This document shows, in pieces, positions 7,747-15,789 of a stretch of 31,313 nucleotides of DNA. Numbering within the stretch: position 1 is the stretch's first letter; each line of letters starts with the position of its first letter. The stretch comes from Bog-877 sp049518775 (lineage in GTDB: Bacteria; Chloroflexota; Dormibacteria; Aeolococcales; Bog-877): positions 1-31,313 of the forward strand of contig JBEKRL010000015.1 in assembly GCA_049518775.1 (NCBI GenBank). The letters run 5' to 3'. The notes under the pieces are model-generated. The model made no database searches and was not told where the DNA came from. It worked only from the letters and a program-made list of their open reading frames with translations. The translations under genes and the position numbers were made by a program.

Positions 7747-9891
7747 ATGCAGGAAATCACCGTCACCCCGCGAGAGCGTGCATCCACCCGCGTCGGCCAG
7801 GGCCGGCGCAGTGAGCTTCGGCGACGCTCCAAGCCGGGTTTCTGGAAGCGTCACCGCTGGTTGCGCAACACCGCCACCGCCGGGCTGCTGGCGGTGCTGG
7901 TGGGCTGCGCCGGGATCGGGGCGGGGATGATCGTGCTGGCGGCGTTCCAGGTGGGCCTGCCCAGCGTGGCCGGCCTGCCCAAGCTGGGGCCGCCCCAGGA
8001 CAGCGAACTGCTCGCCAGTGACGGGACCCTGCTCGCGGTCCTCCACGAGCCGGGAATCCACCACGTCAACGTGGCCCTGAAGGAGGTGAGCCCGCTGCTG
8101 GTGAAGGCCACCGTGGCGGTCGAGGACCGCCACTTCTACCAGGACACCAGCTCGGCCGACCTGCCCCGGATCGTCGCGGCCGGGATTAACGACGTGGTCC
8201 ATCACACCCAGCTTCAGGGCGCCAGCACCATCACCGAGCAGTTGGCCAAGATCTCCTTCCTCACCCCCCAGAAGACCATCACCCGGAAGGTCCAGGAGTT
8301 CCTGCTCGGCTACGAGATCTCCAGGATCTTCAAACCCAGCAGCATCCTCCAGATGTACCTGAACCGGATCAACTACGGCAACCAGGCGCTCGGGATCGGC
8401 AGCGCCGCCGAGCTCTACTTCCACATCCCCGCCAGCCAGCTGGATCTGGCCCAGGCCAGCATGCTGGCCGGCATCCCCGACGCCCCCACCGCCTACAACC
8501 CCCTGCTCTACCAGGGGGTCACCGGGCCTGCCAACTACGCCAAGGACCGTCAGGAGGTGGTGCTCCAGGCCATGGTCAGGAACGGCTACATAAGCGAGAA
8601 GCAGGCCACCGCCGCCTTCAAGGAACCGTTGACCCTCTATCCCTGGGAGGACAGCGAGGTGGTCCAGGATCCCGACTTCGTGGAGTACGCCGAGAGTCAG
8701 CTCCAGGCCCAGTTCGGCGACGCCTACCTCAATCCCGGAGGCTGGAAGATCTACACCTCGCTCGACACCGCCGACCAGGCGGCGGCCACCGCCGACATCC
8801 AGAACCCCAGCGAGGACGCCTACCTGCAAAGGGACTTCAACATCGGCGACGCGGCCCTGCTGTCGCTGGACCCCCGCAACGGCGAGATCCTGGCCATGGT
8901 CGGCAGCACCAACTACGGCGGGCCGGTGGGCGACATCAACATGACCAACACCCCCAGGCGTCCTGGGTCTTCGTTCAAGATGTTCACCTACAGCGCCGCC
9001 CTGGCCTCGGGCAAGTTCACCATGACCACCCCCATCCTGAATGAGCCCATCGACATCGACGGTTACTCGCCCGCCAACTACTCGGGCACCTTCACCGGAA
9101 TCTGCGCGTTGAAGATCTGCCTGGGCAACTCGCTCAACGTCCCCGCCGTCAAGGTGGAGGTGATGACCGGCCTCCAGAACGTGGTCAACTTCGCCGAGCG
9201 CATGGGGGTCACCGACCTGCTCAACCCCCAGAACACCTACGGCGATGCACTCACCTTGGGCGGGCTGGCGATCGGGGTGACCATGGTCCAGATGGCGACC
9301 GGCGCCTCGGTCCTGGCCAGCGGCGGGGTGCTCCACGAGCCCACCACCATCCTCCAGGTGATCCAGGGGAATCAGACCATCTACCAATACAACGTGGCTG
9401 ACAACTCAGCCCAGGTGCTCCCCCCGGACGTGGCCTACATCATGAACGAGATCCTCTCCAGCAACCAGAACCGCCAGCCCGAGTTCGGACTGAACAATGG
9501 GCTCACCCTGACCGGCCACCAGGCCGCGGTCAAGACCGGCACCTCCGACCTCACCAACCCCAACGGGATTGAGGAGAAGGGCGTGATCGAGGACAACTGG
9601 ACCTTCGGGTGGACCCCCCAGATCCTGTCGGCCACCTGGGTGGGCAACCCGGACGGCGCGACCCTCTCGTCGGTCACCTCCGGGATCACCGGCGCAGCGC
9701 CGCTCTGGCAGTACTACATGGAGGCGGTCCTCAGCGGCCAGCCCGCGCTCTGGTACACCAAGCCCGCCGACGTGGTCCAGGTCGGGAGTGGGGATTCGGC
9801 CAACTACTACCTTCCCAACACGGTCGCCCGCGCCAACATGGACGTCGACTGCCCCGGGGCCTATCAGAAGAAGTGGAACGGACTCTGCTAG
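7747..9891 (+). CDS. bifunctional class A penicillin-binding protein (GT51 plus transpeptidase)
   Basis: A 714-residue membrane-anchored peptidoglycan synthase that polymerises lipid II and cross-links stem peptides. A basic cytoplasmic N-terminus (1-40) precedes one membrane segment (about 42-67). The GT51 domain follows, with VEDRHFY (catalytic E126), GASTITEQLAKI from 158 and LQMYLNRINYGNQALGI. The transpeptidase has SSFK (S408, K411), SLN (462-464) and KTGTSD (K596). There is no PASTA or other C-terminal domain. The segment after EDRHFY reads QDTSSADLPRI, where most relatives have a His-Gly-Val-Asp-type sequence. ATG 7747 is followed by a plausible N-terminus, but the Shine-Dalgarno site is weak. 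Confidence 0.95.
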   Translation: MQEITVTPRERASTRVGQGRRSELRRRSKPGFWKRHRWLRNTATAGLLAVLVGCAGIGAGMIVLAAFQVGLPSVAGLPKLGPPQDSELLASDGTLLAVLHEPGIHHVNVALKEVSPLLVKATVAVEDRHFYQDTSSADLPRIVAAGINDVVHHTQLQGASTITEQLAKISFLTPQKTITRKVQEFLLGYEISRIFKPSSILQMYLNRINYGNQALGIGSAAELYFHIPASQLDLAQASMLAGIPDAPTAYNPLLYQGVTGPANYAKDRQEVVLQAMVRNGYISEKQATAAFKEPLTLYPWEDSEVVQDPDFVEYAESQLQAQFGDAYLNPGGWKIYTSLDTADQAAATADIQNPSEDAYLQRDFNIGDAALLSLDPRNGEILAMVGSTNYGGPVGDINMTNTPRRPGSSFKMFTYSAALASGKFTMTTPILNEPIDIDGYSPANYSGTFTGICALKICLGNSLNVPAVKVEVMTGLQNVVNFAERMGVTDLLNPQNTYGDALTLGGLAIGVTMVQMATGASVLASGGVLHEPTTILQVIQGNQTIYQYNVADNSAQVLPPDVAYIMNEILSSNQNRQPEFGLNNGLTLTGHQAAVKTGTSDLTNPNGIEEKGVIEDNWTFGWTPQILSATWVGNPDGATLSSVTSGITGAAPLWQYYMEAVLSGQPALWYTKPADVVQVGSGDSANYYLPNTVARANMDVDCPGAYQKKWNGLC

Positions 9892-10352
9892 CCGGCCCCC
9901 ACGCAAGCCGGTGGTGGTCCATCCGAGTCGGCCAGGCGGGGCCGGGCTGGGCCCGGCAGCAGGGCGGCCGAGCGAAGGCGGCGGCGGGACGGTCCAGGAG
10001 CTCCCCGGCAGACCCCGGCTCCCTGGTCCGCCGAGGGCCGCTCTCGGTCCCGCCGTCGAGGGCCCGATCTGGCCCCGGCCGGTTGATCAGCGGCTGGGCG
10101 GGATGAGGCCCGGGCGGTGTACCAGCTGGGGGAGCAGCAGGTGATCGATCAGCTGCTGCCTTCCGGCGAGGAGGGCATGCCCGGTCCGGGCTGGCCGGTC
10201 GTCCTGGCCCTCAGGACTGCAGCCGGTGGGCTCGCCATCGCTCCGGCCGACACGGTCGAGGCTCCCCCACCCCAAGGGAGGTGGTTGGGCGCTCACCGCC
10301 CCCGAGCCCCGTGGAGGCCCTCCTGGCCTTCACCAACTGACTAAGGACCGGA
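9892..10352. other. 461-base gap between convergent PBP and LLM genes
   Basis: No supported gene. A GC hairpin at 9941-9957 (GCCGGG, loop CTGGG, CCCGGC) lies 50 bases past the PBP stop and may help termination. An open frame from TCA 10087 to TGA 10342, with a possible GTG start at 10117 (75 codons), has high GC at third positions and a soluble-looking first half, but it has no recognisable family and a weak ribosome binding site. I leave it uncalled. Confidence 0.4.
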
Positions 10353-11342
10353 CTAGGCGAGCCGGCTGCTGGCTGGAGGCGGGCCCAGGACGGCAGAGGC
10401 GAGCCGCTCCAGCCCATCCGAAGTGAGCGCGTCCGGGAAGTGGCAGCAGATGTCGGCCACCCCCAGGTCGAGATACGCCTGAAGCTGCTGCGCGCAGGCC
10501 TGCGGAGTGCCCACCAGGCGCCGGGCCCGGTACGCCCGGCGCTCCTCACCATGGCGGTTGAAGTGCTCGGCCAGGAGGTCGGCGGCGGCCTCGGTGTCCG
10601 CCACCAGGCAGTCCAGCACCACCGCCACCCTGACGGTGTCCGGCCTCCTTCCGGCGGCACGGCAGTGCGATCCCAGGACCTCCAGCTTGCGGGCGACCCT
10701 GGCCGGCGGGCCGAAGAGGCTGCATCCGTCGGCATGGCGAGCCACCTGCCAGAGGGTGAGCCGCTCCCCCCCACCCGCTATCCATATCGGTGGCCCCGGG
10801 CGCTGCAGAGGCTTGGGCTGGACCCGCGCATCCTCGACGACCGTGTAGCGCCCCTCAAAGCTGGTGTGCTCATGGCTCCAGCAGGCCCGCAGCAGCTCGG
10901 CCGCCTCGCCGCAGGCGAAGATCCGCTCGCGGAGCGGCGGGACCGGGATCCCGAACGTGGCGGCCTCGGCGGCGTCGGAGCCCGCGCCCAGACCCACCTC
11001 GAGGCGGCCGGCGCTGATCACGTCGAGACAGGCCAGCTGCTGCGCCAGTCGGGCCGGGTGGTGCAGGGGTACCGCCAGACACATGGTCCCGATCCGGATC
11101 CGCGATGTCGCCCAGGCCACGGTGGAGAGCATCAGGAGGGGGTCGAAGACCGGGCTGGGGGGATTCTCCGCCAGGGACTGGAGATGGTCGTACACCCAGA
11201 CCGCCCCGTAGCCAGCGTGCTCGGCCCGCCGGGCCACTCCCACCGCTGCCTCCCAGCGCGCTCCCGGCTGCAGCGATTCGGGGAACTCACCCCGCCAGCC
11301 CTGGGGAACGAAGCAGCCCAGCCGGAGCCGCTCCGAGTTCAC
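10353..11342 (-). CDS. LLM-class (luciferase-like) F420/flavin-dependent oxidoreductase
   Basis: A 329-residue cytoplasmic TIM-barrel enzyme of the bacterial luciferase-like family. Evidence is the barrel start LRLGCFVPQGW, AEHAGYGAVWVYDHLQSL, the family segment RIRIGTMCLAVPLHHPARLA, SAGRLEVGLGAGSDAAEAATFG, and the cofactor-proximal PPIWIAGGGERLTLWQVARHADG. The overall pattern suits actinobacterial F420-dependent oxidoreductases, but FMN use cannot be excluded; the substrate is unknown. GTG 11342 is chosen because it forms a GTGA overlap with the rsfS stop codon. That makes it the last gene of the rplU-rpmA-obgE-nadD-rsfS run, an unusual partner for ribosome-biogenesis genes. Confidence 0.87.
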   Translation of the reverse strand: MNSERLRLGCFVPQGWRGEFPESLQPGARWEAAVGVARRAEHAGYGAVWVYDHLQSLAENPPSPVFDPLLMLSTVAWATSRIRIGTMCLAVPLHHPARLAQQLACLDVISAGRLEVGLGAGSDAAEAATFGIPVPPLRERIFACGEAAELLRACWSHEHTSFEGRYTVVEDARVQPKPLQRPGPPIWIAGGGERLTLWQVARHADGCSLFGPPARVARKLEVLGSHCRAAGRRPDTVRVAVVLDCLVADTEAAADLLAEHFNRHGEERRAYRARRLVGTPQACAQQLQAYLDLGVADICCHFPDALTSDGLERLASAVLGPPPASSRLA

Positions 11343-11707
11343 GTCCCGGCCGGAACGGGCGCCGCCCGCCGTGGACGCACCCGGCGGGCCGGGCCCCACA
11401 GTCCCTCCAGGTCGTAGTAGGCACGCTCACCGGGCAGGAAGACGTGCGCGATCACCGAGTCGAAGTCGAGGCAGGCCCAGGACCCCTCCTCCAGCCCGGC
11501 CCGGGAGAGTGGGTGGACTCCCGACCGACCCGCGGACTCGGCCATCCCCTCGGCGATCGCCCGAACCTGGCGGTCGGTGTCGCCCTCGCAGATGACGAAG
11601 TAGTCGGCGATGGTAGTTCGGCCCCGCAGGTCGACGCGGACCACCGCCCGCGCCTTTCGGGACAGCGCCGCATCAGCGAGCAGCCGACTGAGCTGGAGCG
11701 GCGTCAT
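11339..11707 (-). CDS. rsfS: ribosomal silencing factor RsfS
   Basis: A 122-residue RsfS/YbeB/Iojap protein. It binds uL14 on the large subunit and blocks subunit joining when nutrients are scarce. The diagnostic core includes DLRGRTTIADYFVICEGDTD, DRQVRAIAEGMAE, GSWACLDFDSVIAHVF and the C-terminal YYDLEGLW. The start ATG 11707 matches the usual N-terminus; the frame runs on upstream over nadD without meaning. It begins ten bases after the nadD stop, a very widespread nadD-rsfS pairing, and overlaps the downstream LLM gene by four bases. Confidence 0.95.
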   Translation of the reverse strand: MTPLQLSRLLADAALSRKARAVVRVDLRGRTTIADYFVICEGDTDRQVRAIAEGMAESAGRSGVHPLSRAGLEEGSWACLDFDSVIAHVFLPGERAYYDLEGLWGPARRVRPRRAAPVPAGT

Positions 11708-11717
11708 GCGCCAGCGA

Positions 11718-12371
11718 TTATCCCGCACTGGAGGCGGAGCCCCGAGCGGGCTTGGACCCGTAGATACCGTGGCTGCGGATGTACCGGTACACCGCCGGGG
11801 GCAGAAGCTCCGTGCAGTCCTCTCCGGCGGCCACCCGCCTCCGGATGGCGGTCCCGTCCACCTCCGGAGTGGGCAGCGAGATGACCTCAGCGCCGGCGAG
11901 GGGGAGGCCCTGACGGCCGAGCTCCTCCAGCAGTGCGGGGCCTGCCCTCTCCACGCCGGCCCTCCGGAACACCAGCAGGCGAACCTGGCCCAGAAGGCTG
12001 CCAACCTGCCGCCAGCTGGGCAGGCGCTCTGCGACGTCCATCCCCATGGCGAGGACCAGCTCGATCTTGGGATCTTCGCGGCGAAGCCGCTCCACGGTGT
12101 CGATGGTGAACGAGGGCTGGCACCGCTCCACCTCCGAGGAATCCACCGTCACACAGGGGTCGGCCAGCCCCCGGACCGCCAGCTCCATCATCTTCAGGCG
12201 GGCCCTCGGCGAAGCGCCAGGCCTCTCTCGGTGGCCGGGGACGCCGGTGGGGACCACCATCACCGGTAGCCCGGTGTGCTGCCGCAGGCCCTGGATCACG
12301 GCCAGGTGCCCTCGGTGGGGCGGATCGAATGTGCCCCCGAATAAGACCGCCGTCCCTTGCGACTTCGGCAC
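11718..12371 (-). CDS. nadD: nicotinate-nucleotide adenylyltransferase NadD
   Basis: A 217-residue enzyme that adenylates nicotinate mononucleotide to deamido-NAD in NAD synthesis. The nucleotidyltransferase motif GGTFDPPHRGH is at 12-22. The C-terminal segment DGTAIRRRVAAGE corresponds to the ISSTxIR-like ATP-binding motif, and PPAVYRYIRSHGIYG is a typical family ending. GTG 12371 is the start, four bases after the obgE stop, so the genes are probably coupled. Many actinobacteria carry proB between obgE and nadD; here it is absent. Confidence 0.95.
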   Translation of the reverse strand: MPKSQGTAVLFGGTFDPPHRGHLAVIQGLRQHTGLPVMVVPTGVPGHRERPGASPRARLKMMELAVRGLADPCVTVDSSEVERCQPSFTIDTVERLRREDPKIELVLAMGMDVAERLPSWRQVGSLLGQVRLLVFRRAGVERAGPALLEELGRQGLPLAGAEVISLPTPEVDGTAIRRRVAAGEDCTELLPPAVYRYIRSHGIYGSKPARGSASSAG

Positions 12372-12375
12372 CGGT

Positions 12376-13707
12376 TCAGTCCTGCCGCCCTGATCCTGGG
12401 CCCGGGGCGCCGGCGGCGGGGTCGGGGTAGAAGGTGAAGACCTCTTCGCCGATCCGGACCTCGTCGCCCGGCCCGGCGCCGGCCTCCAGCAGGGCCCGCT
12501 CTACGCCGATCCGCACCAGCTGGCGCTGCAGCCTCAGCACCGCCGAGTCGTCGTCGAGGTCGGTGACCGCGACCAAGCGCTCCAGAGACTCGCCGGTGAC
12601 GCTGAACCCACCCTCATCGCGGCGAACCACGAACTCGCGGCTGAGGCCGCGGGGGCCCCGGTAGAGGCGGAAGCCGCCCTCCCCTGGATCAGCTGGGCCC
12701 AACTCACCGGAACGCCGGGCCAGCTGCCCAACCACCTCCAGCAGCCGCTCGCAGCCGGAGCCGGTCGCCGCCGAGATCCCCAGCACCGGGATCGCGCTCC
12801 CGATCCACTCGGAGAGTCGTGCCAGCAGGCTGGCCCCTTCCCCTTCCTCCAGCAGGTCCAACTTGTTGGCCACCAGCAGAGCCGGCTTGGCGGCAAGCTC
12901 CGGGTCGTGCTGCTCCATCTCGGAGGTCACCTGGTGGTAGGCGGCAACGATCGCCGCCTCCCCGAGGCTGGCGTCCACCAGATGGATCAGGGCCCTGGTC
13001 CGCTCCAGGTGGCGCAGAAAGGCGAGGCCCAGTCCGGCCCCCTGGTGGGCGCCCTCGATCAGCCCCGGAACATCGGCGACGGTGAGCGACCGCCCCGAGC
13101 CCAGATCCGCTACCCCCAGATTCGGGCGGAGCGTGGTGAAGGGATAGTCCGCGATCTTGGGACGGGCACCGGTGAGTCGCGCCAGCAGCGTCGACTTGCC
13201 GGCGTTGGGCAACCCCACGATCCCCACGTCGGCGATGAGCCGGAGCTCGAGCCTCACCTTCCGCGACACCCCCGGCTCCCCCAGCTCCCGGCGTCGGGGC
13301 GCCTGATGGATGGCGGTGGCGAAATGGACATTGCCCCTCCCCCCCCGGCCGCCCGCGGCCAGCACGGCGGCCGCCCCTGGCTGGACCAGGTCGGCAAGCA
13401 GCTGGCCGGTGTCCAGGTCCCAGGCCAAGGTGCCCAGGGGCACGAGCAACCTCGCCGACTCCCCGTCCGCCCCATGACGCCGGGCACCGCCGCCGGCGCC
13501 GCCGGCGGTGCCCCGGAACGAGCGCCGGAGCTGATAGGACTGCAGCGAGCTCACGCTGGGGTCGGCGACTGCGACCACGTCTCCCCCCCGGCCACCGTCG
13601 CCCCCGTCGGGACCGCCCCTGGTGACGAATTTCTCGCGGTGCATGCTGGCCGAGCCGGATCCTCCCCGACCGGCACTCACGCTGACCTCGACCTCGTCCA
13701 GGAACAC
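12376..13707 (-). CDS. obgE: GTPase ObgE/CgtA
   Basis: A 443-residue GTPase involved in late 50S assembly and stress signalling. Residues 1 to about 158 form the glycine-rich Obg fold. The G domain carries G1 GLPNAGKST (165-173), G2 in YPFTTLRPN, G3 DVPG (212-215) and G4 NKLD (281-284). The last ~90 residues are the Obg C-terminal (OCT) domain, with FVVRRDEGGFSVTG and EVRIGEEVFTFYP. It starts at ATG 13707, 30 bases after the rpmA stop. Confidence 0.97.
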   Translation of the reverse strand: MFLDEVEVSVSAGRGGSGSASMHREKFVTRGGPDGGDGGRGGDVVAVADPSVSSLQSYQLRRSFRGTAGGAGGGARRHGADGESARLLVPLGTLAWDLDTGQLLADLVQPGAAAVLAAGGRGGRGNVHFATAIHQAPRRRELGEPGVSRKVRLELRLIADVGIVGLPNAGKSTLLARLTGARPKIADYPFTTLRPNLGVADLGSGRSLTVADVPGLIEGAHQGAGLGLAFLRHLERTRALIHLVDASLGEAAIVAAYHQVTSEMEQHDPELAAKPALLVANKLDLLEEGEGASLLARLSEWIGSAIPVLGISAATGSGCERLLEVVGQLARRSGELGPADPGEGGFRLYRGPRGLSREFVVRRDEGGFSVTGESLERLVAVTDLDDDSAVLRLQRQLVRIGVERALLEAGAGPGDEVRIGEEVFTFYPDPAAGAPGPGSGRQD

Positions 13708-13737
13708 GAGCCTAACCGGGCAGAGGCCCCCTCGGGG

Positions 13738-14007
13738 TCAGGCCGGGCTGTCGCCGGCTGGAGTGACCGAGGCGCGGGTCCGGTCGGTGCGGTACGGCCG
13801 GTACTGCACGACCCCGGAGGCCAGCGCGAACAGGGTGTGGTCACGTCCGACCCCAACTCCCGATCCGGCCAGGATCCGGGTGCCACGCTGACGGACCAGC
13901 ACGGCACCGGCACCCACCGTCTGGCCGCCGTAGACCTTGACCCCCAGTCTTTGGGACTGGCTGTCCCGCCCGTTGCGGCTGCTGCCGCCCCCCTTCTTAT
14001 GAGCCAT
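13738..14007 (-). CDS. rpmA: 50S ribosomal protein bL27
   Basis: An 89-residue large-subunit protein that reaches the peptidyl-transferase centre. The N-terminal MAHKKGGGSSRNGRDS and GVKVYGGQTVGAGAVLVRQR are near-invariant family sequence. There is no N-terminal propeptide of the Firmicute type; the sequence starts directly with MAHKKG. Its start lies inside the end of rplU (11-base overlap), so it is probably translated by coupling. Confidence 0.97.
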   Translation of the reverse strand: MAHKKGGGSSRNGRDSQSQRLGVKVYGGQTVGAGAVLVRQRGTRILAGSGVGVGRDHTLFALASGVVQYRPYRTDRTRASVTPAGDSPA

Positions 14008-14701
14008 TCACCTGCTCCTCCGCCTCCTTGGGCTTGGACCGGGTCCGAGATGCCGTCCTCCCGGTCCCGGACCGGGTCACCGGGCCGACGGCTTTGGCGG
14101 CACCGCCAGCTCGGGCACCCCTCGGCCTCCCGGCCTTCGTCTCCGAGCTGCCAGCGGCCGGACCCTCGTCGACCGGCCTGGCGGCGGCGCGGCGCCTGGT
14201 AGCTCCGCCGCCCTTGGCGGCGGCGTCGACGGCAGCGCTCTCCATCCCCACGGCGGCGGGCTCCTCGGCGGCGGCGCCCTCGACCTGGTCTGCCGAGGGC
14301 GCGGCGGCCACCTTCGACGAGCGCGGGGCGGCCCGCCTCGGTGCCGGACTCTCCTCCACCGCCTCGACCTCGTACCCTCCCGGCCGGACCTCCTCGATCC
14401 GCAGCTCGGTAAGTTCGGCCCTGAACCCCTGGCGGCGCCGGTAGCGCTTCTTGGGCTTGTACTTGAAGACCAGAATCTTCGGCCCCCTGAAGTGGCTCAC
14501 CGCCCGGGCCACCACCGAGACCTCCTCCAGGCGGGGACGGCCGATCTGTGTCTCAGCGGAATCCCCCTCCTCGGCGACCAGCATCCTGACGTCCGCCAGC
14601 TGGAACCGAGTCCCGGGCTCGACGTTCAGGCGGTCCACCACGAGACGGTCACCGGGCGCCGCCCGGTACTGGCGTCCACCCACCTGGACGATCGCGTACA
14701 T
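13997..14701 (-). CDS. rplU: 50S ribosomal protein bL21 with a long C-terminal tail
   Basis: A 234-residue protein. Residues 1 to about 105 are a normal bL21 (MYAIVQVGGRQYRAAPGD; SHFRGPKILVFKYKPKKRYR; RQGFRAELTELRIEEV). Residues 106-234 form a low-complexity tail rich in Ala, Arg, Gly, Pro, Glu and Ser, with alternating acidic and basic stretches; it is probably disordered. The tail is in frame and its last codons overlap rpmA, so it is not an assembly artefact of a missed stop nearby. ATG 14701 follows AAGGGAG by about six bases; 24 codons of open frame upstream are ignored. Confidence 0.94.
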   Translation of the reverse strand: MYAIVQVGGRQYRAAPGDRLVVDRLNVEPGTRFQLADVRMLVAEEGDSAETQIGRPRLEEVSVVARAVSHFRGPKILVFKYKPKKRYRRRQGFRAELTELRIEEVRPGGYEVEAVEESPAPRRAAPRSSKVAAAPSADQVEGAAAEEPAAVGMESAAVDAAAKGGGATRRRAAARPVDEGPAAGSSETKAGRPRGARAGGAAKAVGPVTRSGTGRTASRTRSKPKEAEEQVNGS

Positions 14702-14796
14702 CAGAACTCCCTTGGAGAGTCGGAGCGGGGCGGGCGCCAGGCGGCAGCCCACCGAGCAGAGGCGCCAGAGCACCTCGGGTTCGGCATGCGAGTTTA
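14702..14796 (-). promoter_or_regulatory. rplU promoter and possible structured leader
   Basis: On the minus strand, TGCTAAACT (hexamer TAAACT at 14796-14791) is an extended -10 box, with a start point near 14784. The ~83-base leader can form a seven-pair hairpin (GGGC-GCC with GGC-GCCC, one bulged U, loop GCCU) and a CCGAG/CTCGG stem before the ribosome binding site. Leaders of bL21 operons are known in Firmicutes, but I cannot match this one to them. Confidence 0.4.
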
Positions 14797-14842
14797 GCAG
14801 AGCCGGATCTGGGCTCGATCGGGAGCGCAGGGATTGGTTCCG

Positions 14843-15769
14843 CTAAGACCCGCTGACCTCGACGGTGGCCAGCCCGGCGTAGTTCTGCTGCAGGTAGTCC
14901 TGAGTCTGGGAGCCGGTGCTGGCCACCAGCGAGGCGGAGCAGTCGTAGCTCCCGTCCGGCACCGTGGCCAGCACCGTGACCGAGAAGCTGAGCGAGACAA
15001 GCCCGGGTCCCGCCGAGCTGGCCCCGGGGAGGTCAAAGCCGGTCCAGACCGGGACCTCGGTCCCCAGCGTTGGGAAGGTCGCGCCATCGGTCCCGGCATT
15101 CCCCGAGGTGGTGATCGCCCCGCCGTAGTCGAAGTCGTCGGGCAGGGTGACGCCCATCGAGGTGTCGGGCGCGGCGCCGGTGCCGGTGTTGGTCACCACC
15201 AGCTGGTAGGTGAGCAGATCCCCCGCGACCACCACGGCGGGGCTGACCTCGAGCTGAAGCTTCAGCTGTGGCGCCGCGGTCACCGCGAGGCTGAGGGGCG
15301 TGCCGGAGAGCGTGTTGACATAGCCGGCGGCAAACACCTGCGGCGAGAACTCGGCGGTGGCGGGGGCGCCGGTTGCCTCCAGCTCAGCCGTGATCAGGAC
15401 CTGCGAGCTGCTCCCCGACGCCCCGGGACCCATGGTCCAGGCCCCCCAGGTCAGGGTGGCCTGCCTGGTGCTGGGCGCAATGTCGGCGGTCCGCTCCGAG
15501 TTCCCGTTGGTGGCGGTGTTGACGGTCTCGAGGTAGGTGAAGCCGGCTGGCACTGCCGCCCGGGCGGTCACCCCGCTGATGCTGTTGGTGCCGAGGTTGG
15601 TGACGGTGATCCGCACCTGCACGTCAGTTCCCTGAGGGACCGAGTTGGTGCTGGCGGTCGACTCGGTGGCGATCACCGACGAGCGCACCTCGAGACCCCC
15701 CAGCCGGTGGGTGCCACAGCCGCCCAACAACGACGCGAGGACCAGCGCCAGCGACGAGATCGCCGCCAC
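14843..15769 (-). CDS. DUF11-repeat lipoprotein
   Basis: A 308-residue predicted exported lipoprotein. A hydrophobic N-terminus ends in the lipobox LLGGC (C18), after which the protein would be anchored outside the cytoplasmic membrane. Two DUF11-like beta-sandwich repeats follow: VTNLGTNSISGVTARAAVPA near 56-75, and a second around LVVTNTGTGAAPD and VTLPDDFDYGG. The rest is rich in Ser, Thr, Gly and Ala, typical of cell-surface proteins. The called GTG (15769) leaves no positive charge before the hydrophobic stretch; an upstream CTG at about 15787, overlapping the maf stop, would add two arginines and is an alternative. Function unknown. Confidence 0.8.
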   Translation of the reverse strand: MAAISSLALVLASLLGGCGTHRLGGLEVRSSVIATESTASTNSVPQGTDVQVRITVTNLGTNSISGVTARAAVPAGFTYLETVNTATNGNSERTADIAPSTRQATLTWGAWTMGPGASGSSSQVLITAELEATGAPATAEFSPQVFAAGYVNTLSGTPLSLAVTAAPQLKLQLEVSPAVVVAGDLLTYQLVVTNTGTGAAPDTSMGVTLPDDFDYGGAITTSGNAGTDGATFPTLGTEVPVWTGFDLPGASSAGPGLVSLSFSVTVLATVPDGSYDCSASLVASTGSQTQDYLQQNYAGLATVEVSGS

Positions 15770-15789
15770 TCGGCTGATGGCCGGGAGCC

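Noticed and set aside
7597..9387. 596-codon minus-strand frame opposite the penicillin-binding protein
   Set aside because: Mirror image of a gene with full catalytic motifs; its composition (repeated Val/Gly/Leu/His) is typical of antisense frames in GC-rich DNA.
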